A program made the translations under genes and the position numbers. This document shows positions 26,974-36,194 of a DNA stretch of 64,000 bases, piece after piece (the first letter of the stretch is position 1; each line of letters starts with the position of its first letter). The notes beneath the pieces were generated by a model, which saw only the letters and a list, made by a program, of their open reading frames with translations, had not been told where the DNA came from and made no database searches. This stretch comes from Facklamia hominis CCUG 36813 (GTDB taxonomy: Bacteria > Bacillota > Bacilli > Lactobacillales > Aerococcaceae): assembly GCF_000301035.1 (NCBI RefSeq), contig NZ_JH932292.1, positions 248,001 through 312,000 of the forward strand. The letters run 5' to 3'.

Positions 26974-28278
26974 ATGCAACTCATTAAAAATGCTCATATT
27001 TTAACCATGGATCAGGATGATAGGATTTTTCATCCTGGATACCTAGTCATTGATGGTGACCGAATTAAAGAAGTAGGATCAGGGGAATATGCTAATGAAT
27101 CCCAATGTGATTGGGTATTCGATGCTAAGGATGGCATTTTAATTCCTGGTATGATTAATTGTCATACTCACTTGGGAATGATTCCATTTCGATCTTTAGC
27201 AGACGATGTCCCTAATCGTCTACACCGTTTCCTATTTCCCTTAGAAAACCAAGCCATGGATGCCCCCTTAGTCTATGCATCTTCCAAATATGCTATGGCA
27301 GAGATGCTCTTGGCAGGTATTACGAGTTTCGTAGACATGTATTATTTTGAAGAGGAAGTGGCTAAGGCCTGTCAAGAGATGAAGATCAGAGGAATTGTTG
27401 CCGAAACGGTGATTGATCAAGCGCCTGATGGGGAAGAAAAATTCGCTGGCTTGAAGTACGGCCGGTCTTTTATACAAAAATGGCAAAATAAGGACTTAGT
27501 TACTCCAGCCATCGCCCCGCATGCCCCCTATAGTAATACAAGCGAGAGTCTCAAAGCCGCTCAAACCATAGCTGCTGATTTTCAAGCTCCCTGGACGATT
27601 CACTTATCAGAAATGGATTTTGAAATGAGCAAGTACCAAAAAGAATGTCAATCTTCTCCGGTTCAATATCTCAATGATTTGGGTCTATTAGATGACCGTT
27701 TGATTGCTGCACACTGCATTCATGTTGATGCTAAGGATATTGACCTCTTAAAAGAAAAGGGAGTGGCGGTTGCCCATTGTATTGGAGCCAATACCAAGTC
27801 TGCCAAAGGTGTTGCTCCCATTAAAGAAATGTTACAAGCAGGTATCGCAGTGGGCTTAGGAACAGATGGTCCTAGCTCTAATAATAGCTTAGATTTATTT
27901 AGTCAAATGCGGTTATTAGCCAACTTTCATAAGACTTATAATCATGATCGAGCAGCTTTTCCTGCACGTGAAATTGTTAGACTGGCTACCTATGGTGGAG
28001 CTCAGGTTATTAAGCGACATCGAGAGTTAGGAAGTATTAAGGCTGGAAATTTGGCGGATTTATGCCTCGTTGAAACTCAATCTGCGAATATGTTTCCAGT
28101 CTTTGATCCTTATGCTGTACTTGTGTATTCAGCCAATGCCAGCAATGTTAGCCATGTATGGGTAAATGGACATTTATGTGTTGAAGATAAACACTTATCA
28201 GATGTGTCTCTCGATCAATTAAAACAGGAGCTTATTCAAGCGATGGAACCTTTTAATCAAGCTTTAGCCAATTTGTAG
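26974..28278 (+). CDS. mtaD: Amidohydrolase, MTA/S-adenosylhomocysteine deaminase family
   Basis: 434 residues of the TrzN/MtaD/SsnA branch of metal-dependent amidohydrolases. Metal and catalytic residues are visible in order: NCHTHLGM, the substrate His in APHAPYS, IHLSE, IAAHCIHVD and LGTDGPSSNN. Relatives deaminate 5'-methylthioadenosine, S-adenosylhomocysteine or adenosine; the exact substrate cannot be read from the sequence. It starts 18 bases after the pot terminator, with AAGGG as ribosome site. The polyamine neighbour is suggestive, since MTA is the by-product of spermidine synthesis, but this is inference. The symbol is family-level. Confidence 0.82.
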   Translation: MQLIKNAHILTMDQDDRIFHPGYLVIDGDRIKEVGSGEYANESQCDWVFDAKDGILIPGMINCHTHLGMIPFRSLADDVPNRLHRFLFPLENQAMDAPLVYASSKYAMAEMLLAGITSFVDMYYFEEEVAKACQEMKIRGIVAETVIDQAPDGEEKFAGLKYGRSFIQKWQNKDLVTPAIAPHAPYSNTSESLKAAQTIAADFQAPWTIHLSEMDFEMSKYQKECQSSPVQYLNDLGLLDDRLIAAHCIHVDAKDIDLLKEKGVAVAHCIGANTKSAKGVAPIKEMLQAGIAVGLGTDGPSSNNSLDLFSQMRLLANFHKTYNHDRAAFPAREIVRLATYGGAQVIKRHRELGSIKAGNLADLCLVETQSANMFPVFDPYAVLVYSANASNVSHVWVNGHLCVEDKHLSDVSLDQLKQELIQAMEPFNQALANL

Positions 28279-28381
28279 CTGCAATTAACAGAGAATATCG
28301 CAAAATAATAGAGCTCTAATCCAATGTCTTGATAGAAAAGGGCCCTTCAATCATTAAGTAAAGGATTATCAATATTTTAGG

Positions 28382-28422
28382 AAAGATCTTTAAGCTTTAA
28401 ACATGAGCTTAAAGATCTTTTT
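28382..28422 (+). terminator. Terminator after mtaD
   Basis: AAAGATCTTTAAGCT (28382-28396) pairs with AGCTTAAAGATCTTT (28406-28420) around a 9-base loop, followed by T residues. Confidence 0.85.
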
Positions 28423-28572
28423 GTGATTGACTGAGTTAATGCATGGACCCCATTTTCTACCATAATCATTGGCTGATTCGATCTAGCTTATTTCCACAAA
28501 GTTCCTTGAGTCATGGATTAAATAATAACTAATGGTTGGCAAAAATAATCAGTAATTTTTTTGTATTTGGCC

Positions 28573-28601
28573 TTGACAAGCTAAAGAGTAACTATTACTA
28601 T
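28573..28601 (+). promoter_or_regulatory. pht promoter with overlapping inverted repeat
   Basis: TTGACA (28573-28578), 17-base spacer, TACTAT (28596-28601). The 13-base inverted repeat AGTAACTATTACT (28587-28599) lies in the spacer and overlaps the -10, an ideal place for a repressor. In streptococci pht genes are repressed by the zinc regulator AdcR, whose box (TTAAC..GTTAA) is similar but not identical. Calling this an AdcR-type operator is inference. Confidence 0.6.
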
Positions 28602-28635
28602 TTAATCATTCACTTAAAAATATCAAGGAGGATAT

Positions 28636-31629
28636 ATGAAATATAATAAATTAATTTTAACATCGACGGCCGTCTTAGGACTTGGACTAGCTACCAGCTT
28701 ACCTTTAACTCAAGCTGTATTAGCTCAATCATCCAATCGCATTCAATACGTGGATGATAAGGAAGAAGACAAGGATCATGACTCTAACAGTAATCATGAA
28801 GAACACGGACAGGTCCATAGTAATGATCCTTCACAACAAGCAATTAACGAAGCCGAAGGTATCGCTTCAGAACAAATTGTCGTTCAAATTGATGACGAAG
28901 GTTATATTACTTCGCATGGCGATCACTATCATTATTATAATGGAGAAGTGCCAGCCGACTCAATTTTTTCAGAAGATCTATTAACTCCAAGTGATTATCA
29001 ATTGAATAAAGAAGATATTATCAGTAAAACGGATGAAGGATATATTGTTAAAGTAGAGAATCAATATTATCTTTATTTAGAAGATTCTTCAGATGCTAAG
29101 AATGTCCGTTCAGTTGAAGAGTTAACCTTACAATCCTTTGGCATTCACCCTGACGATGCAAAACGCATCAAAGGAATTATGGATCAATTAGGATTAGAAG
29201 ATGATACGAGTATTAATTATGAATTTGAAAGAAGCCCTGAAGAAGTCGCCGAATCTAAAGAAATAGAATCAGACTTTATTGTTCTTTATTTGACCGAAAA
29301 TGAGTATGTAACTATCCATGGTTTAGACCTATACATCTTCCCAGGTCAAGCACCAGAAAACAGCATTTTTGCAAAAACAACTTTAGCAGACTCGACCGTA
29401 GATCTTAGTCAGGCTGAAGTCCTCTATAATACTCAGTCAGGACAAGTAGTTAAGCTAGAGGATCGGGTTTACTTTATGCCAAACGAATCGAATAAACCAC
29501 TAGATCTAATGAAAGTTAAAGAAGCGATTCAAAAAGCTAAAGACGATTATAAAGCAAAAGGAATTGACCATGCTGCGGAAGTGAAAAAAGAAGAAAAGGG
29601 CGGAATTCGTGGAGGTTCCGGAAGCCGCAACGCCAATGGTCAGTATGTGACAGATGACGGATATGTTTTCAGTCCAAATGATGTTATTCGATTTACTGGA
29701 AATGGATTTATTGTTCCGCATGGTGACCACTTCCATTTTATTCCTTTATCAGACTTATCTGCCGCTGAAAAAGCTCAAGCCTTTGCCAAACTGGGTATGT
29801 CTGAATCTGGAGCAAATTCCCATAGTCAAACCAACTCAAAGGGCAATGATTTAGCAGCTGCTTTAAATAAAATCGACGAACTCAATAAAAAAGCCAGTTC
29901 CGCTAAAGGATCAGTCTATACTACGGATGATGGGTACGTATTTACGCCTGAATCGATCGTTTCCTTTGATGCAAATGGGATGGTTTGTTCGCATGGAAAT
30001 CATTTTCATTATGTACCTTTCGCAGATCTATCGAGAGCCGAATTAGCAGCAGCCAAAGCCTATATTCAAAAACATTTGAGTCATTTAAAAACCAACGAAG
30101 ATGCTAACAGCTCTTCAGCCACTGATAAGAAAGATATGCCATCATCACCAAGTCAAGAAATGGATACAAGTATGGAGGCTAAGCTTAGAAAACTCTATAG
30201 TTTACCAATCAGTCAACGCTATCATGAAGGAGATGGATTGGTGTTTGATCCTAAGGCAGTTACAGGGAAGAATAGTATGGGATATGTACATCCTCATGGT
30301 GATCACTATCATGTTATTAAACCGAGTGACTTATCGCCTTTAGAATTAGAACTAGTCGAGTATTATCTCAATGGATCTTCAAGTAGCAATATTCCATCCA
30401 TGCCATCTAAGGATGAATCAGGTCAAGAAAGTTCTGAATCAAATTCGGTAAAACCTTCTGAAAAACCGAAAGAAGAGAGTCCACAAAGCAATAAAGGTCT
30501 AGTTGATTTCTTAGCGATGAAGATAAAGAAATCCGCTTTAGGACAAGATGGAAAAGCTTATACAACCGACGATGGCTTTAAATTTACCCCTGAATCGATT
30601 CAAGAATATACGTCAGATGGGCTTGTATGTGGTCATGGTAACCATCTTCATTATGTACCATTTACCGATCTAGATGATAACGAATTGAAAGCTGCTCAAG
30701 ATTATATTAATGCCAACAAGGTGGCTCAATCAGATAATACTCATAAGGAATCACCAGAAGATCTGAAGAAAAAACTCGCCTATCTTGCACTAAAAAATGG
30801 CGTTAAGGTAGAAGATATTGAAGTAAAGGGCGATATTGTTAATGTACCGCACGAAGGGCACTTCCATACTTATTACTTATCTAAAACACCTACTAAATTA
30901 TCTAAGAATGCTTATCAAGCTGATGATGAACATAAGGAATTTGACAATTATGAAAATTATGTGATGCAGTTGAAACGCGAATACTTCAAGCAGACAGCAG
31001 CGGCTGCTGGATTATTGGATCCACAACAACCAGTTATGATAAGTCGTGGAGGAATGATCGGTTACTATGATCCAGCTGGTAATTACCATGAACAAGCATT
31101 AAATTCCATTAAATTACCGATTGAATATGATGAAGTGGATTTTAAGGTAGAAGATAAGCAAGAAGTAGCACCAAGTCCTGCTCCAGAAAAAGAATCTGAA
31201 AACAAACCGGTTGACAAAGAAAAACCAGAAAATAAAGAAGAGCGTGTGCCAGTCAAAGACTTAAAAGCTTTCCTAGCGCAAGCCTACCAAGTTGATATCG
31301 AATTAATCAGTTATTTCAGATCTCCAGAAGCCTTCTATATTCAAACAAAATCAGGCAATATCAAGGTGGACTATGCGGTCGCAGTCAAAGCTTATCGAGC
31401 AAACAATAAATCGCTTCTACCTAATATTGAAAAGCCAGATTTATCCGTAGAAGAGCACGCCATTAATCAAGCAAGTGAACAAGCAGAGGAAGAGGAAAAT
31501 GAATCAAGCTCAGCAAGCAGTCAAAACGACGATTCTAAACCAGTTGATCCTAGCAAGAACCTGGAAGAATCACCGGAAGCTGAAGATTCCGTATCTTCAA
31601 CTTCGGAAGTTGCTTTAGAAAATGAGTAA
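28636..31629 (+). CDS. Pneumococcal histidine triad (Pht)-family surface protein
   Basis: 997 residues. A signal peptide (~1-31, ending AVLAQ) has no lipobox and there is no LPxTG anchor. Six HxxHxH histidine triads begin at about residues 94, 362, 453, 554, 667 and 739, for example HGDHYH, HGDHFH, HGNHFH and HGNHLH; a degenerate copy lies near 228. Triads 2-5 are each preceded by a repeated block of the form YVTDDGYVFSP or YTTDDGYVFTP. Low-complexity Ser/Glu/Pro/Lys linkers separate them and an acidic tail ends the protein. In streptococci such proteins bind zinc and help supply it to AdcA-type binding proteins; no adc gene is in this window. It is flanked by its own promoter and terminator. 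Confidence 0.9.
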   Translation: MKYNKLILTSTAVLGLGLATSLPLTQAVLAQSSNRIQYVDDKEEDKDHDSNSNHEEHGQVHSNDPSQQAINEAEGIASEQIVVQIDDEGYITSHGDHYHYYNGEVPADSIFSEDLLTPSDYQLNKEDIISKTDEGYIVKVENQYYLYLEDSSDAKNVRSVEELTLQSFGIHPDDAKRIKGIMDQLGLEDDTSINYEFERSPEEVAESKEIESDFIVLYLTENEYVTIHGLDLYIFPGQAPENSIFAKTTLADSTVDLSQAEVLYNTQSGQVVKLEDRVYFMPNESNKPLDLMKVKEAIQKAKDDYKAKGIDHAAEVKKEEKGGIRGGSGSRNANGQYVTDDGYVFSPNDVIRFTGNGFIVPHGDHFHFIPLSDLSAAEKAQAFAKLGMSESGANSHSQTNSKGNDLAAALNKIDELNKKASSAKGSVYTTDDGYVFTPESIVSFDANGMVCSHGNHFHYVPFADLSRAELAAAKAYIQKHLSHLKTNEDANSSSATDKKDMPSSPSQEMDTSMEAKLRKLYSLPISQRYHEGDGLVFDPKAVTGKNSMGYVHPHGDHYHVIKPSDLSPLELELVEYYLNGSSSSNIPSMPSKDESGQESSESNSVKPSEKPKEESPQSNKGLVDFLAMKIKKSALGQDGKAYTTDDGFKFTPESIQEYTSDGLVCGHGNHLHYVPFTDLDDNELKAAQDYINANKVAQSDNTHKESPEDLKKKLAYLALKNGVKVEDIEVKGDIVNVPHEGHFHTYYLSKTPTKLSKNAYQADDEHKEFDNYENYVMQLKREYFKQTAAAAGLLDPQQPVMISRGGMIGYYDPAGNYHEQALNSIKLPIEYDEVDFKVEDKQEVAPSPAPEKESENKPVDKEKPENKEERVPVKDLKAFLAQAYQVDIELISYFRSPEAFYIQTKSGNIKVDYAVAVKAYRANNKSLLPNIEKPDLSVEEHAINQASEQAEEEENESSSASSQNDDSKPVDPSKNLEESPEAEDSVSSTSEVALENE

Positions 31630-31641
31630 AACTTCTTTTTT

Positions 31642-31674
31642 AAAAGCTATGACTTAAATGTCATAGCTTTTTTT
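31642..31674 (+). terminator. Terminator after pht
   Basis: AAAAGCTATGAC (31642-31653) pairs perfectly with GTCATAGCTTTT (31660-31671), followed by T residues. It shares the GCTATGAC stem seen at other genes in the window. Confidence 0.88.
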
Positions 31675-31766
31675 GACCTGTAACAACTGGATCAGCACTC
31701 ATCATCTATTAATTACAGAAGATAAATGGTAAAATAGGCAAGAATACCATTGAAAGAGGGATAATT

Positions 31767-32612
31767 ATGACTCAAGCGGATGTGATCTATCAAGATTTAA
31801 TCCAGAAGATTATTGAAGAAGGGCTTGACCAATCTGGTTCCATTCGTCCACACTATTCAGACGGTGAACCTGCCTATACGCGGTCAATTCCACACTTTCA
31901 TTGTGTTTTCAAACCTGAAGATGGCCTACCTATCCTGCAAAGCAAGCGAATTGCTATTAAAACCTTCCTACGAGAATTAGACTGGATTTGGCGACTCCAA
32001 TCCAATGATGTCCATCAATTACAAAAAATGGGTTGCCAAGTCTGGAATGAATGGCAATTAGCAGATGGGACCATTGGTAAGGCTTATGGCTACCAATTAG
32101 CCAAGAAATGTCATCAAGGTAAAGACAAAGAATCAATGAACCAAGTGGCATTTATTCTAAATCAAATTCAGGACAATCCAAATTCCAGAAGGATTATGAC
32201 CTCCCTATATGATGTGGATGACTTAGCTGAGATGGCTTTAGAACCCTGTGTATTCTTGACCCATTGGCAAGTTAGTCCGGATGGCAAGCTTCATCTTAAT
32301 GTCGTTCAGCGATCAGCAGACTGCGCCTTAGGGCTCCCATCAAATTGGTTTGAATATGGAGTATTGCATCGACGGGTGGCTCAAGTCACAGGTAGAGCCT
32401 TGGGTGATCTGCATTGGACGATTTTTAATGCCCATATTTACTTAAGACATATGGATCAACTGCAAGAACAAGTACAGGGCCATTGGCAAAATCTTTCTCA
32501 GCCCGAATTGGTTTTACCATCATCTTTAGATTTTTTTGAAACACCTTTGACGGACTGTCAAGTGATTAATTATGATCATTTAGGAAATTTCAATTATGAA
32601 ATTAGCATTTAA
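31767..32612 (+). CDS. thyA: Thymidylate synthase, B. subtilis ThyA / phage phi3T type
   Basis: 281 residues. It converts dUMP to dTMP with methylene-tetrahydrofolate. The catalytic cysteine is Cys161 in LEPCVFLTHWQV; most ThyA proteins have PPCHTxxQ here, whereas the B. subtilis ThyA/phi3T ThyP3 branch has TPCVYETQW, which this matches. The dUMP-binding RSAD...LGLPSNWFEYGVL segment and an RHMDQLQEQ tail support it. No folA follows, unlike many Lactobacillales thyA loci; ugd comes next with its own promoter. A single GAAAGAGGG ribosome site precedes the ATG. Confidence 0.92.
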   Translation: MTQADVIYQDLIQKIIEEGLDQSGSIRPHYSDGEPAYTRSIPHFHCVFKPEDGLPILQSKRIAIKTFLRELDWIWRLQSNDVHQLQKMGCQVWNEWQLADGTIGKAYGYQLAKKCHQGKDKESMNQVAFILNQIQDNPNSRRIMTSLYDVDDLAEMALEPCVFLTHWQVSPDGKLHLNVVQRSADCALGLPSNWFEYGVLHRRVAQVTGRALGDLHWTIFNAHIYLRHMDQLQEQVQGHWQNLSQPELVLPSSLDFFETPLTDCQVINYDHLGNFNYEISI

Positions 32613-32646
32613 AACAATGTTGAATGACTTTTTGTGCGTTCAATCC

Positions 32647-32676
32647 TTCACAAACTAATGTTCTTTATTATATAAT
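32647..32676 (+). promoter_or_regulatory. Promoter of ugd (candidate)
   Basis: TTCACA (32647-32652), 18-base spacer, TATAAT (32671-32676), about 60 bases before the ugd start. Confidence 0.5.
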
Positions 32677-32737
32677 ATATAGGAATTACTGAGAATGAGA
32701 TGAATACTCAAATATAGAATGAAAGAAGAATGATAAT

Positions 32738-33913
32738 ATGAAAATTACCGTTGCCGGAACAGGTTATGTGGGGCTATCTCTAGCAGTTTTATTGGCTCAG
32801 CACCATGAAGTAACCGCTTTGGATATTATTCAAGAAAAAGTGGATTTGATTAATCAAGGAATTTCACCGATTGAGGATACTGAGATTTCGGACTTTCTAG
32901 CCAATCACAAATTGACCTTATCGGCTACCACCGATGCTAAGTTGGCCCATCAAAATGCTGATTTGGTAGTAATTGCGACACCAACGAATTATGACGATGA
33001 GACACATACCTTTGATACGACCGCTGTAGAAGCAGTTATTGAGGATGTTTTAGCCATTAATCCTGAATGTTTAATGGTGATTAAATCAACGATTCCAGTG
33101 GGATATACTCAATCGATTAAAGAAAAATACGGAGTTGACCATATTATCTTTTCACCAGAATTCTTACGTGAAGGTAAGGCGCTTTATGATAATCTATATC
33201 CATCACGGATCGTTGTCGGCGACCAAAGTGAGCAAGGACAAGCTTTTGCGGACTTATTGTTAGAAGGTGCGGCTAGTGATAAGGATTCTATTCCTGTTCT
33301 GTTAACAGATCCCACAGAAGCAGAAGCGATTAAATTATTTGCGAATACTTATTTGGCTTTACGTGTTTCCTTCTTTAATGAATTAGATACTTATGCGGAG
33401 GTTCGTGGCTTAGATTCTGCTCAAATCATTCAAGGAGTCGGTCTTGATCCAAGAATTGGAACCCATTATAATAATCCTTCTTTTGGTTACGGTGGATATT
33501 GCTTACCTAAGGATACTAAGCAATTACTGGCAAATTATGGGGATATTCCACAAAATATGATGACGGCGGTTGTCGACTCCAATAAGACACGCAAACAGCA
33601 TATTGCCAGCCAAGTCTTGAAATTAGATCCTCAAACCGTTGGAATTTACCGATTAACCATGAAGTCTGGTTCAGATAATTTCCGCCAATCAGCCATTCAA
33701 GATATTATTAAATTATTATTAGCTGAAGCTAAAAAGGTCATTATTTATGAGCCCACCCTAGAACAAGATTCGACCTTCTTTAATTGCCCAGTAGTCAACG
33801 ATCTGGCAAGCTTTAAAGCTCAATCGGATGTTATTTTAGCGAATCGCTTGAGCAATGACTTGACTGATTGTCAAGATAAGGTCTATAGTCGCGATATTTT
33901 TAAAGAGAATTAA
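32738..33913 (+). CDS. ugd: UDP-glucose 6-dehydrogenase
   Basis: 391 residues. It oxidises UDP-glucose to UDP-glucuronate in two NAD-dependent steps. The N-terminal Rossmann motif [16 protein letters not shown] and the catalytic Cys255 in [15 protein letters not shown] are present, with KSTIPVGYT and [15 protein letters not shown] between them. The short ~390-residue form is common in Lactobacillales. Its product feeds glucuronate-containing surface polysaccharides; the galU genes at 46.8-48.6 kb could supply its substrate. It stands alone between a promoter and a terminator. Confidence 0.94.
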   Translation: MKITVAGTGYVGLSLAVLLAQHHEVTALDIIQEKVDLINQGISPIEDTEISDFLANHKLTLSATTDAKLAHQNADLVVIATPTNYDDETHTFDTTAVEAVIEDVLAINPECLMVIKSTIPVGYTQSIKEKYGVDHIIFSPEFLREGKALYDNLYPSRIVVGDQSEQGQAFADLLLEGAASDKDSIPVLLTDPTEAEAIKLFANTYLALRVSFFNELDTYAEVRGLDSAQIIQGVGLDPRIGTHYNNPSFGYGGYCLPKDTKQLLANYGDIPQNMMTAVVDSNKTRKQHIASQVLKLDPQTVGIYRLTMKSGSDNFRQSAIQDIIKLLLAEAKKVIIYEPTLEQDSTFFNCPVVNDLASFKAQSDVILANRLSNDLTDCQDKVYSRDIFKEN

Positions 33914-33920
33914 GCCTTTT

Positions 33921-33952
33921 AACCAGTGAGTCCATGCACTTACTGGTTTTTT
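33921..33952 (+). terminator. Terminator after ugd
   Basis: AACCAGTGAGT (33921-33931) pairs with ACTTACTGGTT (33938-33948), followed by six T residues. Confidence 0.85.
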
Positions 33953-33961
33953 GATTGAAGT

Positions 33962-33990
33962 TTGACCCTCGACACAGCCTATGCTATATT
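33962..33990 (+). promoter_or_regulatory. Promoter of the ribokinase gene
   Basis: TTGACC (33962-33967), 17-base spacer, TATATT (33985-33990), 30 bases before the start codon. Confidence 0.65.
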
Positions 33991-34020
33991 GCAGAGTAAG
34001 AATAGAAAGGACGATGCTCC

Positions 34021-34950
34021 ATGCCAGCAGCAGTGTACATATTAGGTTCCATTAATTATGACTTGATGACCCAGGTGGATTGCCTTCCTGATCAAGGGGA
34101 GACTCGAATGGGGCAAGGGGCTCATTTTTCAGTTGGGGGAAAAGGCACTAATCAAGCAGCGACCTGTGGAAGTCTTGGTGTGAATACTTTCTTAGTGGGT
34201 GCTGTTGGAAATGATTTTTTTGGAAAACAGGCGCTCAGCTATTTGCTCATCCATGGAGTGGATATTTCTAAGGTTAATATTTTGAATGATCAAACAACCG
34301 GAACAGCTTTTATTTTGACTTGTGATGGAGATAATCGCATCATTGTCAATTCGGGAGCTAATGCATCAATCTCCTTCCGACAGGTTGAGGAGGCCTTAAA
34401 ACAGGCCCAGGCCGGGGATCTATTTGTGACTCAATTCGAAACTCCTATGAACTTGTTATTGCCATGTTTGAAATTAGCTAAAGAAAAGGGCATGGTAACT
34501 TTAGTCAATCCTTCACCCTATAAGTCATTTGATGCCATGACCTATCCCTTAATCGATTATCTCGTGTTGAATCAGCTTGAGGCTCAAGCCTTATGTCAAG
34601 GAGCATTGGATACACTGGATGATTTAGGTATTTTCCAAGAAAAAGCCATGGAACTTGGCCTGAATAAACTTGTTTTAACCTTAGGTTCCAGAGGATCCTT
34701 CTTAATCACAAAGACTGAGAAAATCCATGAACCAGCCTATTCGATTCAAGTAGTCGATTCAACCGGAGCAGGGGATGCATTTTTAGGTGGACTTGCTTTT
34801 GCCTTGACTCAGAATCTATCTGATCAAGCCAGTTTAACTTTTGCCAATGCTTTGGGTGCGCTTACCTGTCTTTCCTATGGGGCAGGAAGTATTCGTTATC
34901 AAGCTGACCAAGTATATAACTGGATGGCTAAACAGGCTAAATTGGATTAA
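34021..34950 (+). CDS. rbsK: Ribokinase-family sugar kinase
   Basis: 309 residues of the PfkB superfamily. Ribokinase-like features are the N-terminal GSINYDLMTQVD, the substrate-binding glycine motif GGKGTNQAA, the internal ALxQAQAGD segment, and the C-terminal anion hole with catalytic base STGAGDAFLGG. Ribokinases phosphorylate D-ribose at O5; other pentose or nucleoside substrates in the family cannot be excluded. No rbsD or rbs transporter is nearby, so the gene is isolated. It has its own promoter and an AAAGGA ribosome site. Confidence 0.85.
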   Translation: MPAAVYILGSINYDLMTQVDCLPDQGETRMGQGAHFSVGGKGTNQAATCGSLGVNTFLVGAVGNDFFGKQALSYLLIHGVDISKVNILNDQTTGTAFILTCDGDNRIIVNSGANASISFRQVEEALKQAQAGDLFVTQFETPMNLLLPCLKLAKEKGMVTLVNPSPYKSFDAMTYPLIDYLVLNQLEAQALCQGALDTLDDLGIFQEKAMELGLNKLVLTLGSRGSFLITKTEKIHEPAYSIQVVDSTGAGDAFLGGLAFALTQNLSDQASLTFANALGALTCLSYGAGSIRYQADQVYNWMAKQAKLD

Positions 34951-34956
34951 AATGAG

Positions 34957-34985
34957 TTGACAGAAAGAAAATTCTCATTTAAACT
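34957..34985 (+). promoter_or_regulatory. Promoter of the T-box leader
   Basis: TTGACA (34957-34962), 17-base spacer, TAAACT (34980-34985). The -35 is perfect. It begins seven bases after the rbsK stop. Confidence 0.65.
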
Positions 34986-34991
34986 GGTAAC

Positions 34992-35262
34992 AATCTAATA
35001 ATAAGACGATGACGAGAAGAGTAGTGCATTGGCCATCAATACAGAAAGCCCTGGTTGGATGAGAAGGGATGATGGGTCTTGCATGAAGATGAGCTCTGAG
35101 TCTTTTGTGGGTTAACGCTCACAAAACGATTAGCCCTTGTTAACTGGCTCAAGTTTGATAGAACTTTGAGATTGTATCTGTGAAGATACAGTGAATTAGG
35201 GTGGTACCACGAATTTTTTCGTCCCTTTATTAATTCTTAGAATTAATAAAGGGGCTTTTTTT
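34992..35262 (+). promoter_or_regulatory. T-box riboswitch, probably tRNA-Met specific
   Basis: The conserved T-box AGGGTGGTACCACG is at 35198-35211. It is followed by an intrinsic terminator (35223-35236 with 35240-35253, then seven T residues) whose 5' side lies just downstream of the T-box, as required for antitermination. Upstream are an AGTA-type motif (GAGTAG near 35015), a distal-loop-like AGAAAGCC...GGTTGGATGAGAAGG, and a specifier-loop segment TGAAGATGAG. The likely specifier ATG is at 35089-35091 (another ATG is at 35083-35085), so Met is favoured either way. The regulated gene encodes a methionine-binding-protein homologue, which agrees. Uncharged tRNA-Met would turn the gene on. 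Confidence 0.88.
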
Positions 35263-35336
35263 ATTGGAAGGAGGAGAGAGTGGATTCTATCTGTCAGCAT
35301 TGTTAGCGTCAATTAAACATTAAAGGAGCGATAAAA

Positions 35337-36140
35337 ATGATCAAACAATTTACCAAAATTTGTCTATTATTCTTACTATTTATTTTAACACCGGTGGTTC
35401 AAGCCGAAGAAGTTGTAAAGATTGCCTTAGTTGGTGACTCTACTCAAGCTATCTGGCAATTAGTTCAGAAAAATTTAGGAGACGATCTTAGACTGGACTT
35501 AGTAATAATGACAGATCCGATCCAAGCAAATCGGGCTCTGTTAGATGGAGAGGTTGATTTGGCAGCCTTTCAACATTATGCGGCTTTAGATCAATTTAAC
35601 CAAGATAATGGTTCTGACATTAAGCCCTTAGCGGAAACATTCATCTCACCGATGAATATCCTTTCTCAAAAGATTAAAAACATCGAAGAATTGAAGGAAG
35701 GCGATAAAATCTTAATTCCAGAATCTCCAACTAATCGGGGAAGGGCTCTAAAAGTCTTACAAGATGCAGGATTAATTCAACTTGATCCTAAAGCAGGTTA
35801 TTCCCCTGAGCAAAGTGATATTAGTGAGAATCCCCTAAACTTAGTCATTGAAGAAATCGATCAGGCAATTATTATGAATTCCTTACAAGATGTCGCAGCT
35901 GGATTAACCGTGGCAAATAATGTCATTGATGCTGGTTATGATCCGATAGAAGATGCGATCTTCCAAATAAATATCGATCCAACGAATCAGGACCTTAAAC
36001 CCTATATTAATCTGATTACAACATTACCAGAGAACCAAAAGGATCCACGCTTCAAGAAGATTATTGAAGCTTACCATCAAGCGAATGTGCGAGACCACCT
36101 CAATACGAATTATAATCATGCCATGATTCCGGTATTTTAA
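35337..36140 (+). CDS. NlpA/MetQ-family substrate-binding protein, T-box controlled
   Basis: 267 residues. The fold signature of MetQ-type proteins is clear: the first strand VKIALVG, LDGEVDLAAFQHYAALDQFN, the hinge segment IKNIEELKEGDKILIPESP and TNRGRALKVLQDAGLIQLD. It probably binds methionine or a derivative outside the cell, supported by the Met T-box directly upstream. The signal peptide (~1-23, ending VVQAEE) has no lipobox cysteine, so it is predicted to be secreted and not lipid-anchored. No metN or metI accompanies it. A GGAG ribosome site precedes the ATG. Confidence 0.87.
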   Translation: MIKQFTKICLLFLLFILTPVVQAEEVVKIALVGDSTQAIWQLVQKNLGDDLRLDLVIMTDPIQANRALLDGEVDLAAFQHYAALDQFNQDNGSDIKPLAETFISPMNILSQKIKNIEELKEGDKILIPESPTNRGRALKVLQDAGLIQLDPKAGYSPEQSDISENPLNLVIEEIDQAIIMNSLQDVAAGLTVANNVIDAGYDPIEDAIFQINIDPTNQDLKPYINLITTLPENQKDPRFKKIIEAYHQANVRDHLNTNYNHAMIPVF

Positions 36141-36149
36141 CGGCTAGGT

Positions 36150-36161
36150 CTTTGCTATAAT
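36150..36161 (+). promoter_or_regulatory. Extended -10 promoter before the flavoprotein gene
   Basis: TTTGCTATAAT contains TG-C-TATAAT, a full extended -10 (TATAAT at 36156-36161), 33 bases before the next start codon. No -35 stands out. Confidence 0.5.
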
Positions 36162-36194
36162 AGAGTCAAAGGATCAAAAAGGGGCGATGGTTAA

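Larger units (their letters stand above)
28279..28635 (+). other. Intergenic region between mtaD and pht
   Basis: The 357-base gap holds a terminator (28382-28422) and the pht promoter with its inverted repeat (28573-28601). Between them (28423-28572) I see no coding frame, RNA structure or repeat that I can support. Confidence 0.6.

Noticed and set aside
28636-31629. Tandem DNA repeats or a CRISPR-like array
   Set aside because: The repetition is at protein level (histidine-triad modules), with divergent DNA between copies.
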